64,000 bases of DNA from Afifella pfennigii DSM 17143 (GTDB taxonomy: Bacteria > Pseudomonadota > Alphaproteobacteria > Rhizobiales > Afifellaceae): the NCBI RefSeq assembly GCF_000688515.1, contig NZ_JHZK01000016.1:1-64000 (forward strand). The letters are read 5' to 3'. The position numbers and the translations under genes are program-made. Below the pieces are notes generated by a model. It was not told the DNA's origin. It saw nothing but the letters and a program-made list of their open reading frames with translations, and ran no database searches. Of the stretch, positions 34,264 through 42,381 are shown in pieces (positions within the stretch are counted from its first letter, which is position 1; the number at the start of each line of letters is the position of its first letter).

Positions 34264-35517
34264 ATGGATTGCAACGCGGTATCGCCGCGTGAAGCACAGT
34301 CGCAGGATGCAGTGCTGCTTCTCGGCAACTATCGTCCGACCATAACGCTCGTGCGAACGTTGAAGCAGCTCGGCTACCTCACAATGGTCGGCCTTGGCGG
34401 CGGCGAAGGCGAGGCGGAACGATCGCGCTTTGCCGACGAGGCGTGGGACCACCCGCCGCTGGAAGAGCAGGAGACCTTCATCGACGCCCTCCTCGGGCTT
34501 CTGGCGGAACGCCCCGACATCAAGGTGGTCCTGCCGGTGGCGGAAGGATTCGTGCGGCTTCTGGCCGACATCGCCGATCGCCTACCGGACGACCGTCTCT
34601 ACGCCACGCCGACCGCACGGCATGTCAAGCTCTTGCTCGACAAGTTCGGCGCCTACGCCCTTGCCGAAGAGGCAGGAATCCCCGTGGCCCCCTTCGCGCA
34701 GGTCGACAGCTACGAAGAGCTTACCAGCGAAGCCGACCGTATCGGCTTTCCGCTCGTCATCCGGTCGCTCGTCTCCGCGCAGCGGCTCGGACAGAAGAAA
34801 GCCCTGACCGTGGACAGCGAAGATGGCCTCACCCGCGCCCTGCCGGCCTGGCCTGCCGGGCATCGCGGCCTCATCCTGCAGCGCCAGGTCCGCGGTCTTC
34901 GGCACAATGTTTACTTCGCGGCGCAGAAGGGAAGACTGGTGCGTCATCTGGAGACGTTGATCGAGCGCACCGACCATCCCGACGGCACCGGCCTTGCGGT
35001 CGAGGGCCGGAGTGTTGAGCCGGATGCGCGGCTGCTTACCCATACGAAGCGCCTTCTCGGGCTCCTGTCCTACACCGGCATCGGCTGCGCCCAGTTTCTC
35101 GTCGATCGCAAGCATGGCGAAGTCCATTTCCTGGAAATCAATCCGCGCGTCGCCGGCAATCACGCCATCGCCGAGGCCGCCGGGCTTCAGCTTGGCGAGC
35201 TGGCGATACGCCTAGCCGATCCGGCTACCGGAGAGATCGCACCCCGCTCCGGCCAGGCCGGCCTCCTCTATGCCTGGACTTATGGTGACATCAGAGGCCT
35301 TAAGGCGGCGCTCGCACAGGGCGATATTTCTGCCGGAGCTGCTATGCGCTGGGCCGCCCGCTTGGCATTCCTGGCAGTCACCGCCGATGTGCACATGACC
35401 TGGTCCTGGCGCGATCCGATGCCGACCCTCTGCCTTTTCGCCCGCCAGCTCGGATGGAAGGGAAGTGGCGGCGCCGCCAGCACGGCGATGGCCACCCAGC
35501 GAGGAACCGCCGGATGA
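34264..35517 (+). CDS. ATP-grasp domain protein (carboxylate-amine ligase-like)
   Basis: A 417-residue ATP-grasp enzyme. The N-terminal pre-grasp fold (AVLLLGNYRPTITLVRTLKQLGYLTMVG) is followed by a grasp domain with the lysine/phosphate region around IGFPLVIRSLVSAQRLGQKKAL, the LILQRQVRG adenine loop and the metal-binding end GEVHFLEINPRVAGNHAIAEAAG. It should form an amide or other acyl bond with ATP; acid and amine are unknown. It overlaps the next gene by 4 bases and starts the coupled set with two GNATs and a flippase. Confidence 0.85.
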   Translation: MDCNAVSPREAQSQDAVLLLGNYRPTITLVRTLKQLGYLTMVGLGGGEGEAERSRFADEAWDHPPLEEQETFIDALLGLLAERPDIKVVLPVAEGFVRLLADIADRLPDDRLYATPTARHVKLLLDKFGAYALAEEAGIPVAPFAQVDSYEELTSEADRIGFPLVIRSLVSAQRLGQKKALTVDSEDGLTRALPAWPAGHRGLILQRQVRGLRHNVYFAAQKGRLVRHLETLIERTDHPDGTGLAVEGRSVEPDARLLTHTKRLLGLLSYTGIGCAQFLVDRKHGEVHFLEINPRVAGNHAIAEAAGLQLGELAIRLADPATGEIAPRSGQAGLLYAWTYGDIRGLKAALAQGDISAGAAMRWAARLAFLAVTADVHMTWSWRDPMPTLCLFARQLGWKGSGGAASTAMATQRGTAG

Positions 35518-36620
35518 GCTTCGCCCTCTTCGACCGATGCGAAATGCCCGCCGCGACCGAGCCACTGGGGGCCCCAATCGAGGCCGCTATCTTGCCGCGC
35601 CCATCGCCACAGACATGGAACCGGCTTATCGCCGACTACGAGGATGCCAGCTACGAGCAAAGCGCTTCCTGTGGTGAAGACTCCTGGGGAAGTCGGCGCC
35701 TCAGCCATCTCGTGCTGAGACGGCAGGGCATGACGCTCGCCGCCGCGCAAGTCGTCATCCTCAGGGTGGGGGGGCGGGGGCTCGCCTATGTGAAGTTCGG
35801 GCCGATGTGGCGCAGGCGCGACGAGCCTGCGGAGCCCGCCATCTACCGCCGGATGCTGGCGGCGCTGGTGGCGGAATATTGCGACCGCCAGGGCCATCTC
35901 CTCACCGTGCTGCCGCGCCCGCACGCCCAATACACCGAAGCGGAGACGCGGATGCTGGCGGAGGCGGGCTTTGCGGTACGCCGGAAGATGGTCGACCCGA
36001 ACCGCTATCTCGTCGACGTCTCCCTCGGCGAAGACGAACTGCGCCAGAGCCTTGCCCAGAAATGGCGCTACAACCTGAAGAAAGCCGCCGCCAATCTTCA
36101 GACCCACCTTTGCGACGATGAGGAGGGCCGGGCAACCTTCCGGCGGCTGCACCAGGAGATGGTGGCGCGCAAGCGCCACGACGACCGCGACGCGCTGCAT
36201 CTCGTTCCGCGCCTCATGGCCGAGATGCCGGAGGCGCTGGCGCCCCACACCGTGCTGACATGGCACGAGGGCCGCCCGGTCGCCGGCGCCGTCATCGCGG
36301 TCCTCGGCGACACCGCCTATTACGTCTTCGGCGCCAGCAGCGAAGAGGCCCTCGCCTTGAAGGCGGGCTATGCGCTGCATTGGTGGATCGCCGGCTGGCT
36401 GCGCGAACAGGGCGTCACATGGTACGACCTCGGCGGCGAGGCTTCCGATCCGGGGCTGAAGCAGTTCAAGAAGGGCATGGTGGGCAAGGGCGGCGCCATC
36501 GTCGCCATCGCCGAGCACGATCGCTGGACGAGGCTGGGCGGGCGCATCGCCTCCGATCTCGTCTTCCGGTTTCGCGAGATGCGCCGCCGTATCCGGCTCG
36601 GCGGCAAGGCCAACGTATGA
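35514..36620 (+). CDS. FemAB-like GNAT N-acyltransferase (lipid II aminoacyltransferase-like)
   Basis: A 368-residue double-GNAT protein of the FemABX/BioF2-like type. Characteristic stretches are YVKFGPMWRR, the LAQKWRYNLKKA segment, PVAGAVIAVLGDTAYYVFGASSEE and the end motif WYDLGGEASDPGLKQFKKGMVGKG. FemABX enzymes add amino acids from aminoacyl-tRNA to lipid-linked peptidoglycan precursors; relatives act in exopolymer loci. Overlaps by 4 bases on both sides show it is made with the ATP-grasp ligase and the flippase. Confidence 0.82.
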   Translation: MSFALFDRCEMPAATEPLGAPIEAAILPRPSPQTWNRLIADYEDASYEQSASCGEDSWGSRRLSHLVLRRQGMTLAAAQVVILRVGGRGLAYVKFGPMWRRRDEPAEPAIYRRMLAALVAEYCDRQGHLLTVLPRPHAQYTEAETRMLAEAGFAVRRKMVDPNRYLVDVSLGEDELRQSLAQKWRYNLKKAAANLQTHLCDDEEGRATFRRLHQEMVARKRHDDRDALHLVPRLMAEMPEALAPHTVLTWHEGRPVAGAVIAVLGDTAYYVFGASSEEALALKAGYALHWWIAGWLREQGVTWYDLGGEASDPGLKQFKKGMVGKGGAIVAIAEHDRWTRLGGRIASDLVFRFREMRRRIRLGGKANV

Positions 36621-37972
36621 AGGCGACGGCGAAAAACGCCGCCCCGCGCGGCCTCTTCGCCTCGGCCGGCCTGGTGGGCGCGCGCCTTGCAGGCGCCGCC
36701 ATCGGGCTCTTCACCCAGCTTCTGCTCGCGCGCCTCTTGGCGCCCGAAGCGCTCGGCATCTTCTTCTTCGCCACCAGCCTTGCGGCCGTTCTCGGCATGG
36801 TCGCCGCCTTCGGCTATCCCTCGATCGCGGTGCGCTTCGTCTCGCGCTACCGGGTGCGCGGCGCCACCGACCTTGCCGGCAGCTTCGTGCGCCAGGCAAG
36901 GCGCGACGCCGGGCAAATATCGGCTCTGGTCGCGCTCCTCGTCCTTGGGGGCGCCTGGGCGCTACCGGGACTTTCCGGCGAGACGCGCTGGGCGGCATCC
37001 CTCGCCGCCCTGTCCATCCCGGCCATCGCCATCAGCCGCGTCAACGGGGGGCTCGCCAATGGCGCAAGGCGCTTCGGCCTCGCCTTCCTGCCGGAGCTTC
37101 TCATCCGGCCGGCCTTGTTCGTTCTCCTCATCGCCGGCGCGGCGGGTCTCGGCCTGCCGCTTTCGGCCGCAGTGGCGACGGCGCTTCTCAGCCTCGTCAT
37201 CGTGCTTCTTGCGGCCGGCCAGGCGCTGAAGCTGCAACCGCTCCTGCCACACCAACGTCTCGCCCGCCCGCGCCGCCGCCTGACACGCAGTTGGCGCCGC
37301 CTCGCCTGGCCGCTTTCCATCGTCGCCCTCGTCACCTCCCTCTTCGCCGATCTCGATCTGGTGCTTCTCGGCCCCTTCCTGCCGGCGGAGGAACTGGCCG
37401 TCTTCGGCATCTGCCTGAAGCTCTCCTTCCTCGTCGGCTTCGTGGTGCAGGCCGTCCATCAGGTCGCCAGCCCGGATCTCGCCGACGCGCATGCCAGCCG
37501 CGACAGCGGGGCGACGGCGCGCGCGCTCAGGCGCTGCAACCTCCTGGCAACCGGCGCGGCCGCCGCCATCTTCCTCGCCACGCTGGCAGGCGGGGCGCAG
37601 GTCCTTCAGCTTTTCGGAGAGGCTTTCGTGGCCGGCTATCCGGCCCTCGTCCTCCTGGTGGGCGCGCAGGTGCTGCGCGCCGCCGCCGGGCCCGCCGTTC
37701 CCCTGATGACGCTGATCGGCGGCCAGGGCCGGGTGCTGCGCATCGCCCTGTTGCTGATCCTCACGCTCATTATCGGCAATGCCGCGCTCGCTCCGACCTT
37801 CGGCACCACCGGCGCGGCCTTAGCCGTCGTCGTCGCCTTCCTGGTATGGACCGGCGCGCTGGCGCTCGCCCTCCATCGCCGTAGCGGATTGCGGGCGGAT
37901 GTCCTCGCCTCCTTGACAGCCTTCGCCGGCGCAGCAAGTGACCGCCGCAACCCCCTCGCAAAGGGCGCCTGA
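36617..37972 (+). CDS. polysaccharide flippase (Wzx/MATE-like, oligosaccharide transporter)
   Basis: A 451-residue membrane protein with about 12-14 hydrophobic helices, beginning LFASAGLVGARLAGAAIGLFTQLLLARLLAPEALGIFFFATSLA, the hallmark N-terminal region of Wzx-type flippases. Later stretches (FADLDLVLLGPFLPAEELAVFGI) also match. It would move a lipid-linked glycan or glycopeptide across the inner membrane. No glycosyltransferase gene is nearby. Confidence 0.85.
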   Translation: MKATAKNAAPRGLFASAGLVGARLAGAAIGLFTQLLLARLLAPEALGIFFFATSLAAVLGMVAAFGYPSIAVRFVSRYRVRGATDLAGSFVRQARRDAGQISALVALLVLGGAWALPGLSGETRWAASLAALSIPAIAISRVNGGLANGARRFGLAFLPELLIRPALFVLLIAGAAGLGLPLSAAVATALLSLVIVLLAAGQALKLQPLLPHQRLARPRRRLTRSWRRLAWPLSIVALVTSLFADLDLVLLGPFLPAEELAVFGICLKLSFLVGFVVQAVHQVASPDLADAHASRDSGATARALRRCNLLATGAAAAIFLATLAGGAQVLQLFGEAFVAGYPALVLLVGAQVLRAAAGPAVPLMTLIGGQGRVLRIALLLILTLIIGNAALAPTFGTTGAALAVVVAFLVWTGALALALHRRSGLRADVLASLTAFAGAASDRRNPLAKGA

Positions 37973-37973
37973 C

Positions 37974-39113
37974 GTGCCGATACCCTCCATCTCCTCCCCT
38001 TCCCTCGCGGCCAATCCCTCGGTCTCGCTCGTCACCGATGTCGCGGGAGCGCGCGCCATGGCGCCGACATGGAAGGCGCTGGCGAGGGATTGCGACGGTC
38101 TTGCCTTCCAGGGTCCCGATTGGTGCCTCGCCTGGCTTGAGGCCATGGAAGCGGCCGGCGCCAGGGAGGATGTGCGCATCCTCGCCGTGCACCGAGCGGA
38201 ACGACTGGTGGCGCTCTGGCCGCTGGCGGTGCGCCGGCTCGGGCCGATGCGCCTGGCGCACAGTCTCGGCGAGCCGCTGACGCAGTATAGCGGCATCCTC
38301 ATCGACCGGGACGAACCGGTCGCGCAGGCGCTTGCGGCCGTGCGGCAGGAAATCCTGACCTGGGGCGACGTCGCCGCGCTGGAATTGAGGCGGGTGCGGG
38401 CGGATTCGCCGCTCCTGCAACTGCCGGGGCTCGACGCCGGCTCAGGATCGCGCGCCGACGGCGCTCCCTTCGTGAGGATCGGCGCGCCGGAGGCGCAGCG
38501 CAGCGGGCGCACGCGCAACAGCCTGAAGCGACGGGTGAAGCAGCTGGAGAAATCAGGGCCGGTGCGCTTTGAGCGTCTTCAAACCGCCGAGGCGCAGGTC
38601 CAGGCCGTCCGCGATGCGCTGGGCTTGAAGCTCGACTGGGTGGCGGAGCGCGGCCTTGCCAGCGTCGGCCTCACCCATCCGGCGGCGCGTGCCTGCCTGT
38701 TGAACCTCGCCGAGCGCGGCAAGCTCTTCATCCTGCGCCTTTCGGTCGGCGAGCGCCTCGCCGCGCTGGAAATCGGCCTTCTAGCGGCCGGCCGCTATTA
38801 TTCCTTCCTGCAAAGCTACGCGCCGGACTTCGCCCGCAACGGACCCGGACGGCTCATCTTCTGGCACCTCGTGGAACATGGCGCGGAGCTCGGTATCGAC
38901 ATCCTCGACTTCCTGCCGCCGGCCTACGAGCACAAGCTGGAATGGGCGAGCGCAACCACCGATGTGCACGACTACATCCTTCCCGTCTCCTCCTCCGGCA
39001 CGCTCGCCTCGCTCTATCTCGGACGCATCAAGCCGGGCCTGAAACAGGGTTTCGAGCGGCTTCCCGCCGGCGTGCGCCGGCAGATGGCGAAATACGTCGC
39101 GCCGCTAGCCTGA
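37974..39113 (+). CDS. GNAT N-acetyltransferase, CelD/BcsL-like
   Basis: A 379-residue acyltransferase of the CelD/Acetyltransf_6 type. LAFQGPDWCLAWLEAME near the start, SLKRRVKQLEKSG, the SVGERLAALEIGLLAAGRYYSFLQSYAPDFARNGPG core and DILDFLPPAYEHKLEWA are family features. The start is a GTG one base after the flippase stop codon, so it is translationally coupled. CelD-like proteins occur in cellulose and other exopolysaccharide loci; the acyl group and acceptor are unknown. Confidence 0.82.
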   Translation: MPIPSISSPSLAANPSVSLVTDVAGARAMAPTWKALARDCDGLAFQGPDWCLAWLEAMEAAGAREDVRILAVHRAERLVALWPLAVRRLGPMRLAHSLGEPLTQYSGILIDRDEPVAQALAAVRQEILTWGDVAALELRRVRADSPLLQLPGLDAGSGSRADGAPFVRIGAPEAQRSGRTRNSLKRRVKQLEKSGPVRFERLQTAEAQVQAVRDALGLKLDWVAERGLASVGLTHPAARACLLNLAERGKLFILRLSVGERLAALEIGLLAAGRYYSFLQSYAPDFARNGPGRLIFWHLVEHGAELGIDILDFLPPAYEHKLEWASATTDVHDYILPVSSSGTLASLYLGRIKPGLKQGFERLPAGVRRQMAKYVAPLA

Positions 39114-39140
39114 GGGGGGATCGGCGCCGGGCCGGACCGC

Positions 39141-40520
39141 TCAAGCCTCGCCCGGCAACGGATAGGCGGGCGGCGGCTCGGTGAGCGCGATGCCGGCGCG
39201 AACGACCTTGCGGGCAAGGTCGGGGCGGCTCAGCACCTCGTTGACGGTGCTCGCCTGGAAAAGGATGAGATCGGCGGCTCTTGCCTCACCGATCAAGCCA
39301 TGGCCGGCGAAGCCGCAGATCGACGCCGGCACGGGGCCGATCATCGCCAGCGAAGCATCCTCCTCAGGGTAAAGGTGAAGGGCCGGCACGGCATGGCGGA
39401 AGGTGTCGAGAATGTCGCCGTCGCCATAGGGGTAGAAGGCGTCGCGGCAATTGTCGCCGGCAATGGCGATGGGAAGACCGGCGGCTTCGATCTCGTGGAG
39501 AAGGGTGACGCCGCGCCAGCGCGGCGTGCGGCCGGGAAGGCGCTCCTGGAGCATCAGATTGGCGGTCGGCAGGGTGACGAAGCGCAGCCCCGCCCGGCGC
39601 GCGAGTTCAAGAACGCTCTTCACCACCGCCTCCTCCTGCAGCGCCAGGCTGGAGCAATGGCCGCAGACGACGCGCCCGACATGGCCCGCCTCGATCGCCG
39701 CCTTGGCCACCAGCTCAAGGGCGCGGGCGCGCGGATCGGCCGTCTCGTCGACATGCAGATCGACATCAAGATCGTGCCGGCGCGCCAGCCGCATCAGCGC
39801 GGCGAGCGCCTTGCGCAGGCGGGCAAGCTCGTCCGGCGATCCCTCTACGGGAAATTCGGCGACGCCGCCAAGGCAGCCGCCGAGATCGGCGACACGCTCG
39901 GCAAGCTCCTCGCCTTCGGGCGTGGCGTAGGTCTCCACCGGCAGAAGAGCGACGCCCTGAAGCTCCACGCGACCCGCCCAGCGTGCGCGCATGTCGGCGA
40001 AGAGCGCCCAGTTCGCCTCGGCGATCTCGGCACGTGAATCGACATGGGTGCGGATGGCCGAGACGCCCCGCGCATGGGCGGCGCGGAGCGCAAAATCCAT
40101 GCGCGCGGCGGTATCCTCGGGCGTGAAGAGGCCGCGCAGCCGCGCCATGGCGGCGCGCGCGCCCGCAAAAGTTCCGTCCGGATTGGGCGCCAGGGAGAGG
40201 CTGTGGGCGCGGTCGAGATGGGTGTGCATGTCGACGAGCGTCGGCCAGACCTGCCGGCCGGCGCAGTCAACGACCGCCAACCCGGCCTCGTCCGGCGCCT
40301 GCCCGGCCGGAAGCAGGCGCGCCACGCGCCCGTCCTCGATGAAGATATCGGCAAGGAGGCAGGCGCCGTCATCGGCGCCCAAGGCGCGCTCCAGGAAAAG
40401 GCGCGGGATGCGCGCCCGGCGAAGGACGAGGGAGCCCTTCTCGGGCCAGGGACCGGCAAAAGCGCTCACGTCGGCTCCGCTCCTCTCAGGGACTGCCCTT
40501 TTCTCTGGGCCCGCCCTCAT
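39141..40520 (-). CDS. cytosine deaminase-like amidohydrolase
   Basis: A 459-residue metal-dependent amidohydrolase of the CodA group. Ligands: HTH at about 99-101, H and E in LHVDET, H in VCGHCSS and D in IAGDNCRDAFYPYGDGD; all are present, so it should be active. CodA relatives deaminate cytosine, isoguanine, creatinine or triazine-like rings. The start at 40520 is one base after the upstream stop. It is last in the catabolic operon running from 48427; a ring-amine deamination step is inferred. Confidence 0.85.
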   Translation of the reverse strand: MRAGPEKRAVPERSGADVSAFAGPWPEKGSLVLRRARIPRLFLERALGADDGACLLADIFIEDGRVARLLPAGQAPDEAGLAVVDCAGRQVWPTLVDMHTHLDRAHSLSLAPNPDGTFAGARAAMARLRGLFTPEDTAARMDFALRAAHARGVSAIRTHVDSRAEIAEANWALFADMRARWAGRVELQGVALLPVETYATPEGEELAERVADLGGCLGGVAEFPVEGSPDELARLRKALAALMRLARRHDLDVDLHVDETADPRARALELVAKAAIEAGHVGRVVCGHCSSLALQEEAVVKSVLELARRAGLRFVTLPTANLMLQERLPGRTPRWRGVTLLHEIEAAGLPIAIAGDNCRDAFYPYGDGDILDTFRHAVPALHLYPEEDASLAMIGPVPASICGFAGHGLIGEARAADLILFQASTVNEVLSRPDLARKVVRAGIALTEPPPAYPLPGEA

Positions 40521-40521
40521 C

Positions 40522-41511
40522 TCAGGCGCTGGCGCCGACCTCGTAGAGCTCCACCTTGGTGCCGTCCGGGTCGGCGATATAGACGGTAAGGCCGTAGGGC
40601 CCGTCATGCAGGTCCTGGAAGAAATCGACGCCCTCCGCCTTCAGCCGCTCGCGCAGGCCGCGCACGTCGTTGACCTCAAAGGCGATATGATCGACCTGGC
40701 GGTGACCGGCCTCGCGCCCGTCGACGAGGGCGATGCCCTGATGGAAGGCGGTGAAGGCGCGTCCGTCGGCCAGCGGCTTGGCCGGGCGGATATCGAAGCC
40801 GAGCTTGTCGACGTAAAAGCGCACCGAGCGCTCCATGTCCTCCACCAGCAGGAGCATATGGCCGTATCGGAGCGTGCGCGGCCGGCTCTTCTCCTCCAGC
40901 CAGGCGAGCGCCTCGGCGGAATCGGCGAGGGTGCCGAAATACTGCGTCCACACCCGCTGCGCCGTCGCCTCCCAATCGGCGTTGACGCCGGAGATGCAGT
41001 CGGAGAGGGCCACGACGTCGAAATCGCGCAGATAGGCCTCGCGGATGGAGGTCTCCACGCAGGCATTCGTCGTCGCGCCGGTGACGAAGAGGGTGCGGGT
41101 GCCGAGCATCTTCAGAAGCATCTCAAGGCGCGTCTCGTGAAAGGCGCCGAAGCGGTGCTTGGTGACGACCCAGGTCGGGTTCTTCTCCGCGAAGGGTTTC
41201 AATTCGTCGACGATCTCCGCGTCCCAGCTTCCCTCGATGGCGGAGATGCGCTTGCGCTTCTGGGTATGGGAGGCGAGCTTCTTCTTCGCCCGGCTGGCAT
41301 CGACCTCAAGATGCACCTGTTTGGTCCAGATGACCGGAAGCCCGGCCTCCTGGAAGCGCGGGATAAGCGTCTTCAGCGGCGGCACGATGGAGGCGAGCCG
41401 GTCGGTGTCGACGCCGGAGACGCCGAGCGTGCCCTGCTCGTGGATGAAGGCGTTCTGCAGGTCGATGACGAGAAGCGCGGCGCTGCGCGGGTCGATGGGG
41501 TCAAGCGACAT
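40522..41511 (-). CDS. isochorismatase-family cysteine hydrolase fused to a VOC domain
   Basis: A 329-residue two-domain protein. Residues 1-205 form a cysteine hydrolase with the triad D17 (VIDLQNAF), K118 (TKHRFGAF) and C151 (TTNACVET), as in N-carbamoylsarcosine amidase and isochorismatase-like amidases. Residues 215-329 form a vicinal-oxygen-chelate (glyoxalase/dioxygenase) domain with GHMLLLVEDMERSVRFYVDKLGF, DHIAFEV and PDGTKVELYE, which supply His and Glu metal ligands. One uninterrupted frame joins them, so the fusion is not a frameshift artefact. It likely removes a carbamoyl or amide group, with the VOC half acting on the product or binding it. Confidence 0.9.
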   Translation of the reverse strand: MSLDPIDPRSAALLVIDLQNAFIHEQGTLGVSGVDTDRLASIVPPLKTLIPRFQEAGLPVIWTKQVHLEVDASRAKKKLASHTQKRKRISAIEGSWDAEIVDELKPFAEKNPTWVVTKHRFGAFHETRLEMLLKMLGTRTLFVTGATTNACVETSIREAYLRDFDVVALSDCISGVNADWEATAQRVWTQYFGTLADSAEALAWLEEKSRPRTLRYGHMLLLVEDMERSVRFYVDKLGFDIRPAKPLADGRAFTAFHQGIALVDGREAGHRQVDHIAFEVNDVRGLRERLKAEGVDFFQDLHDGPYGLTVYIADPDGTKVELYEVGASA

Positions 41512-41517
41512 ATCGGT

Positions 41518-41709
41518 TCAGTCTTTCTGGTCGGAGCCGAGCACGCCGGCGCGCCCCCAGCTATCCTTGGGCACGTCGTGGATGACGACGTGGAGATGGT
41601 CGGGCTTGCAGTCGCAATGGGTGACCATGGCGTCGGTGATGGCGCGCACCAGGTTGCGCTTCTGGTCGGTGGTGCGGCCTTCCCACATCTCGACGACGAC
41701 GAACGGCAT
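41518..41709 (-). CDS. 4-oxalocrotonate tautomerase-family protein
   Basis: A 63-residue tautomerase subunit. After Met removal Pro1 is the catalytic base (MPFVVVEMWEGRTTDQKRNLVRAITDAM), and HLHVVIHDVPKDSWGRAG follows the usual beta-alpha-beta layout. Such enzymes move double bonds between keto and enol forms in ring-degradation pathways. It starts on the last base of the upstream gene's stop region and sits 6 bases from the hydrolase-VOC gene. Confidence 0.85.
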   Translation of the reverse strand: MPFVVVEMWEGRTTDQKRNLVRAITDAMVTHCDCKPDHLHVVIHDVPKDSWGRAGVLGSDQKD

Positions 41710-42359
41710 TACTCTGTCCTCCCTCTTGGCCCGGCCCAGCGCGCGGCGCTGGGCGCAAAGCCGGTGACGAAATCGTTGCCCGCTTTGTCCTCGCCGCTGA
41801 CGAGCCAGAGCGGGCGGGCGGTGTAGTCGATAAGAAGCTGCTCCTGCATGCCGAGGCGGTTGGGCGCGAAGCCCGGCTCGCGGCGAAAGCGCGAGGTCGC
41901 GGCCATGTAGCGGATGACGTAGAGAGGGCCGGCGGCGCCGGCGAGCTTCGCCTTCGCGGCCTCATCCACGGGCACCGCGAAGACATGCGGCGGCGCGCCG
42001 GGCTCGCCCAGGCGCAGCACCGCCACCGCGCCTTGCAGCGGGTCGGCGGGCCAATAGCGTCCCTCGCGACCTTCGGCGAGGAAGGCGCGGTAATCCTCCG
42101 CGCCGCGGTAGACCTGGCTGTCCCAGAGGATGACATCAGGCCCGATCACGGCGACGACGCGCTCCACCAGCGCCTCCGCCTCGCAGAGCTCCAGAAGATG
42201 CCAGGCATCGAGGAGGTCGGTGGCGAAGCCCCAGGGGTTATGGACGCCGCAAAGACGCTCCGCCCGCAGGCCCGGATGGCTGGCGAACATCTTCCTCACC
42301 ATGCGTCCCGCCTCGCGGGCGAGCATGTCGAAGGAGGGTTTGGGCGCCTTCATCAGCAT
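41709..42359 (-). CDS. protein of unknown function in the catabolic operon
   Basis: A 216-residue soluble protein. A stretch HNPWGFATDLLDAWHLLELCEAEALVERVVAVIGPDVILWDSQVYRG faintly recalls Fe(II)/2-oxoglutarate oxygenases of the phytanoyl-CoA type, but no complete HxD...H metal triad is clear, so no function is claimed. It is tightly packed between the cyclic amidase and the tautomerase, which implies a role in the same pathway. ATG at 42359 or 42353. Confidence 0.65.
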   Translation of the reverse strand: MLMKAPKPSFDMLAREAGRMVRKMFASHPGLRAERLCGVHNPWGFATDLLDAWHLLELCEAEALVERVVAVIGPDVILWDSQVYRGAEDYRAFLAEGREGRYWPADPLQGAVAVLRLGEPGAPPHVFAVPVDEAAKAKLAGAAGPLYVIRYMAATSRFRREPGFAPNRLGMQEQLLIDYTARPLWLVSGEDKAGNDFVTGFAPSAARWAGPRGRTE

Positions 42360-42381
42360 GGGTCGTCTTCGCGGGGGAGCT

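Noticed and set aside
39991-41826. 611-residue plus-strand frame opposite the amidohydrolase and hydrolase-VOC genes
   Set aside because: No recognisable domain and opposite to genes with intact catalytic residues.
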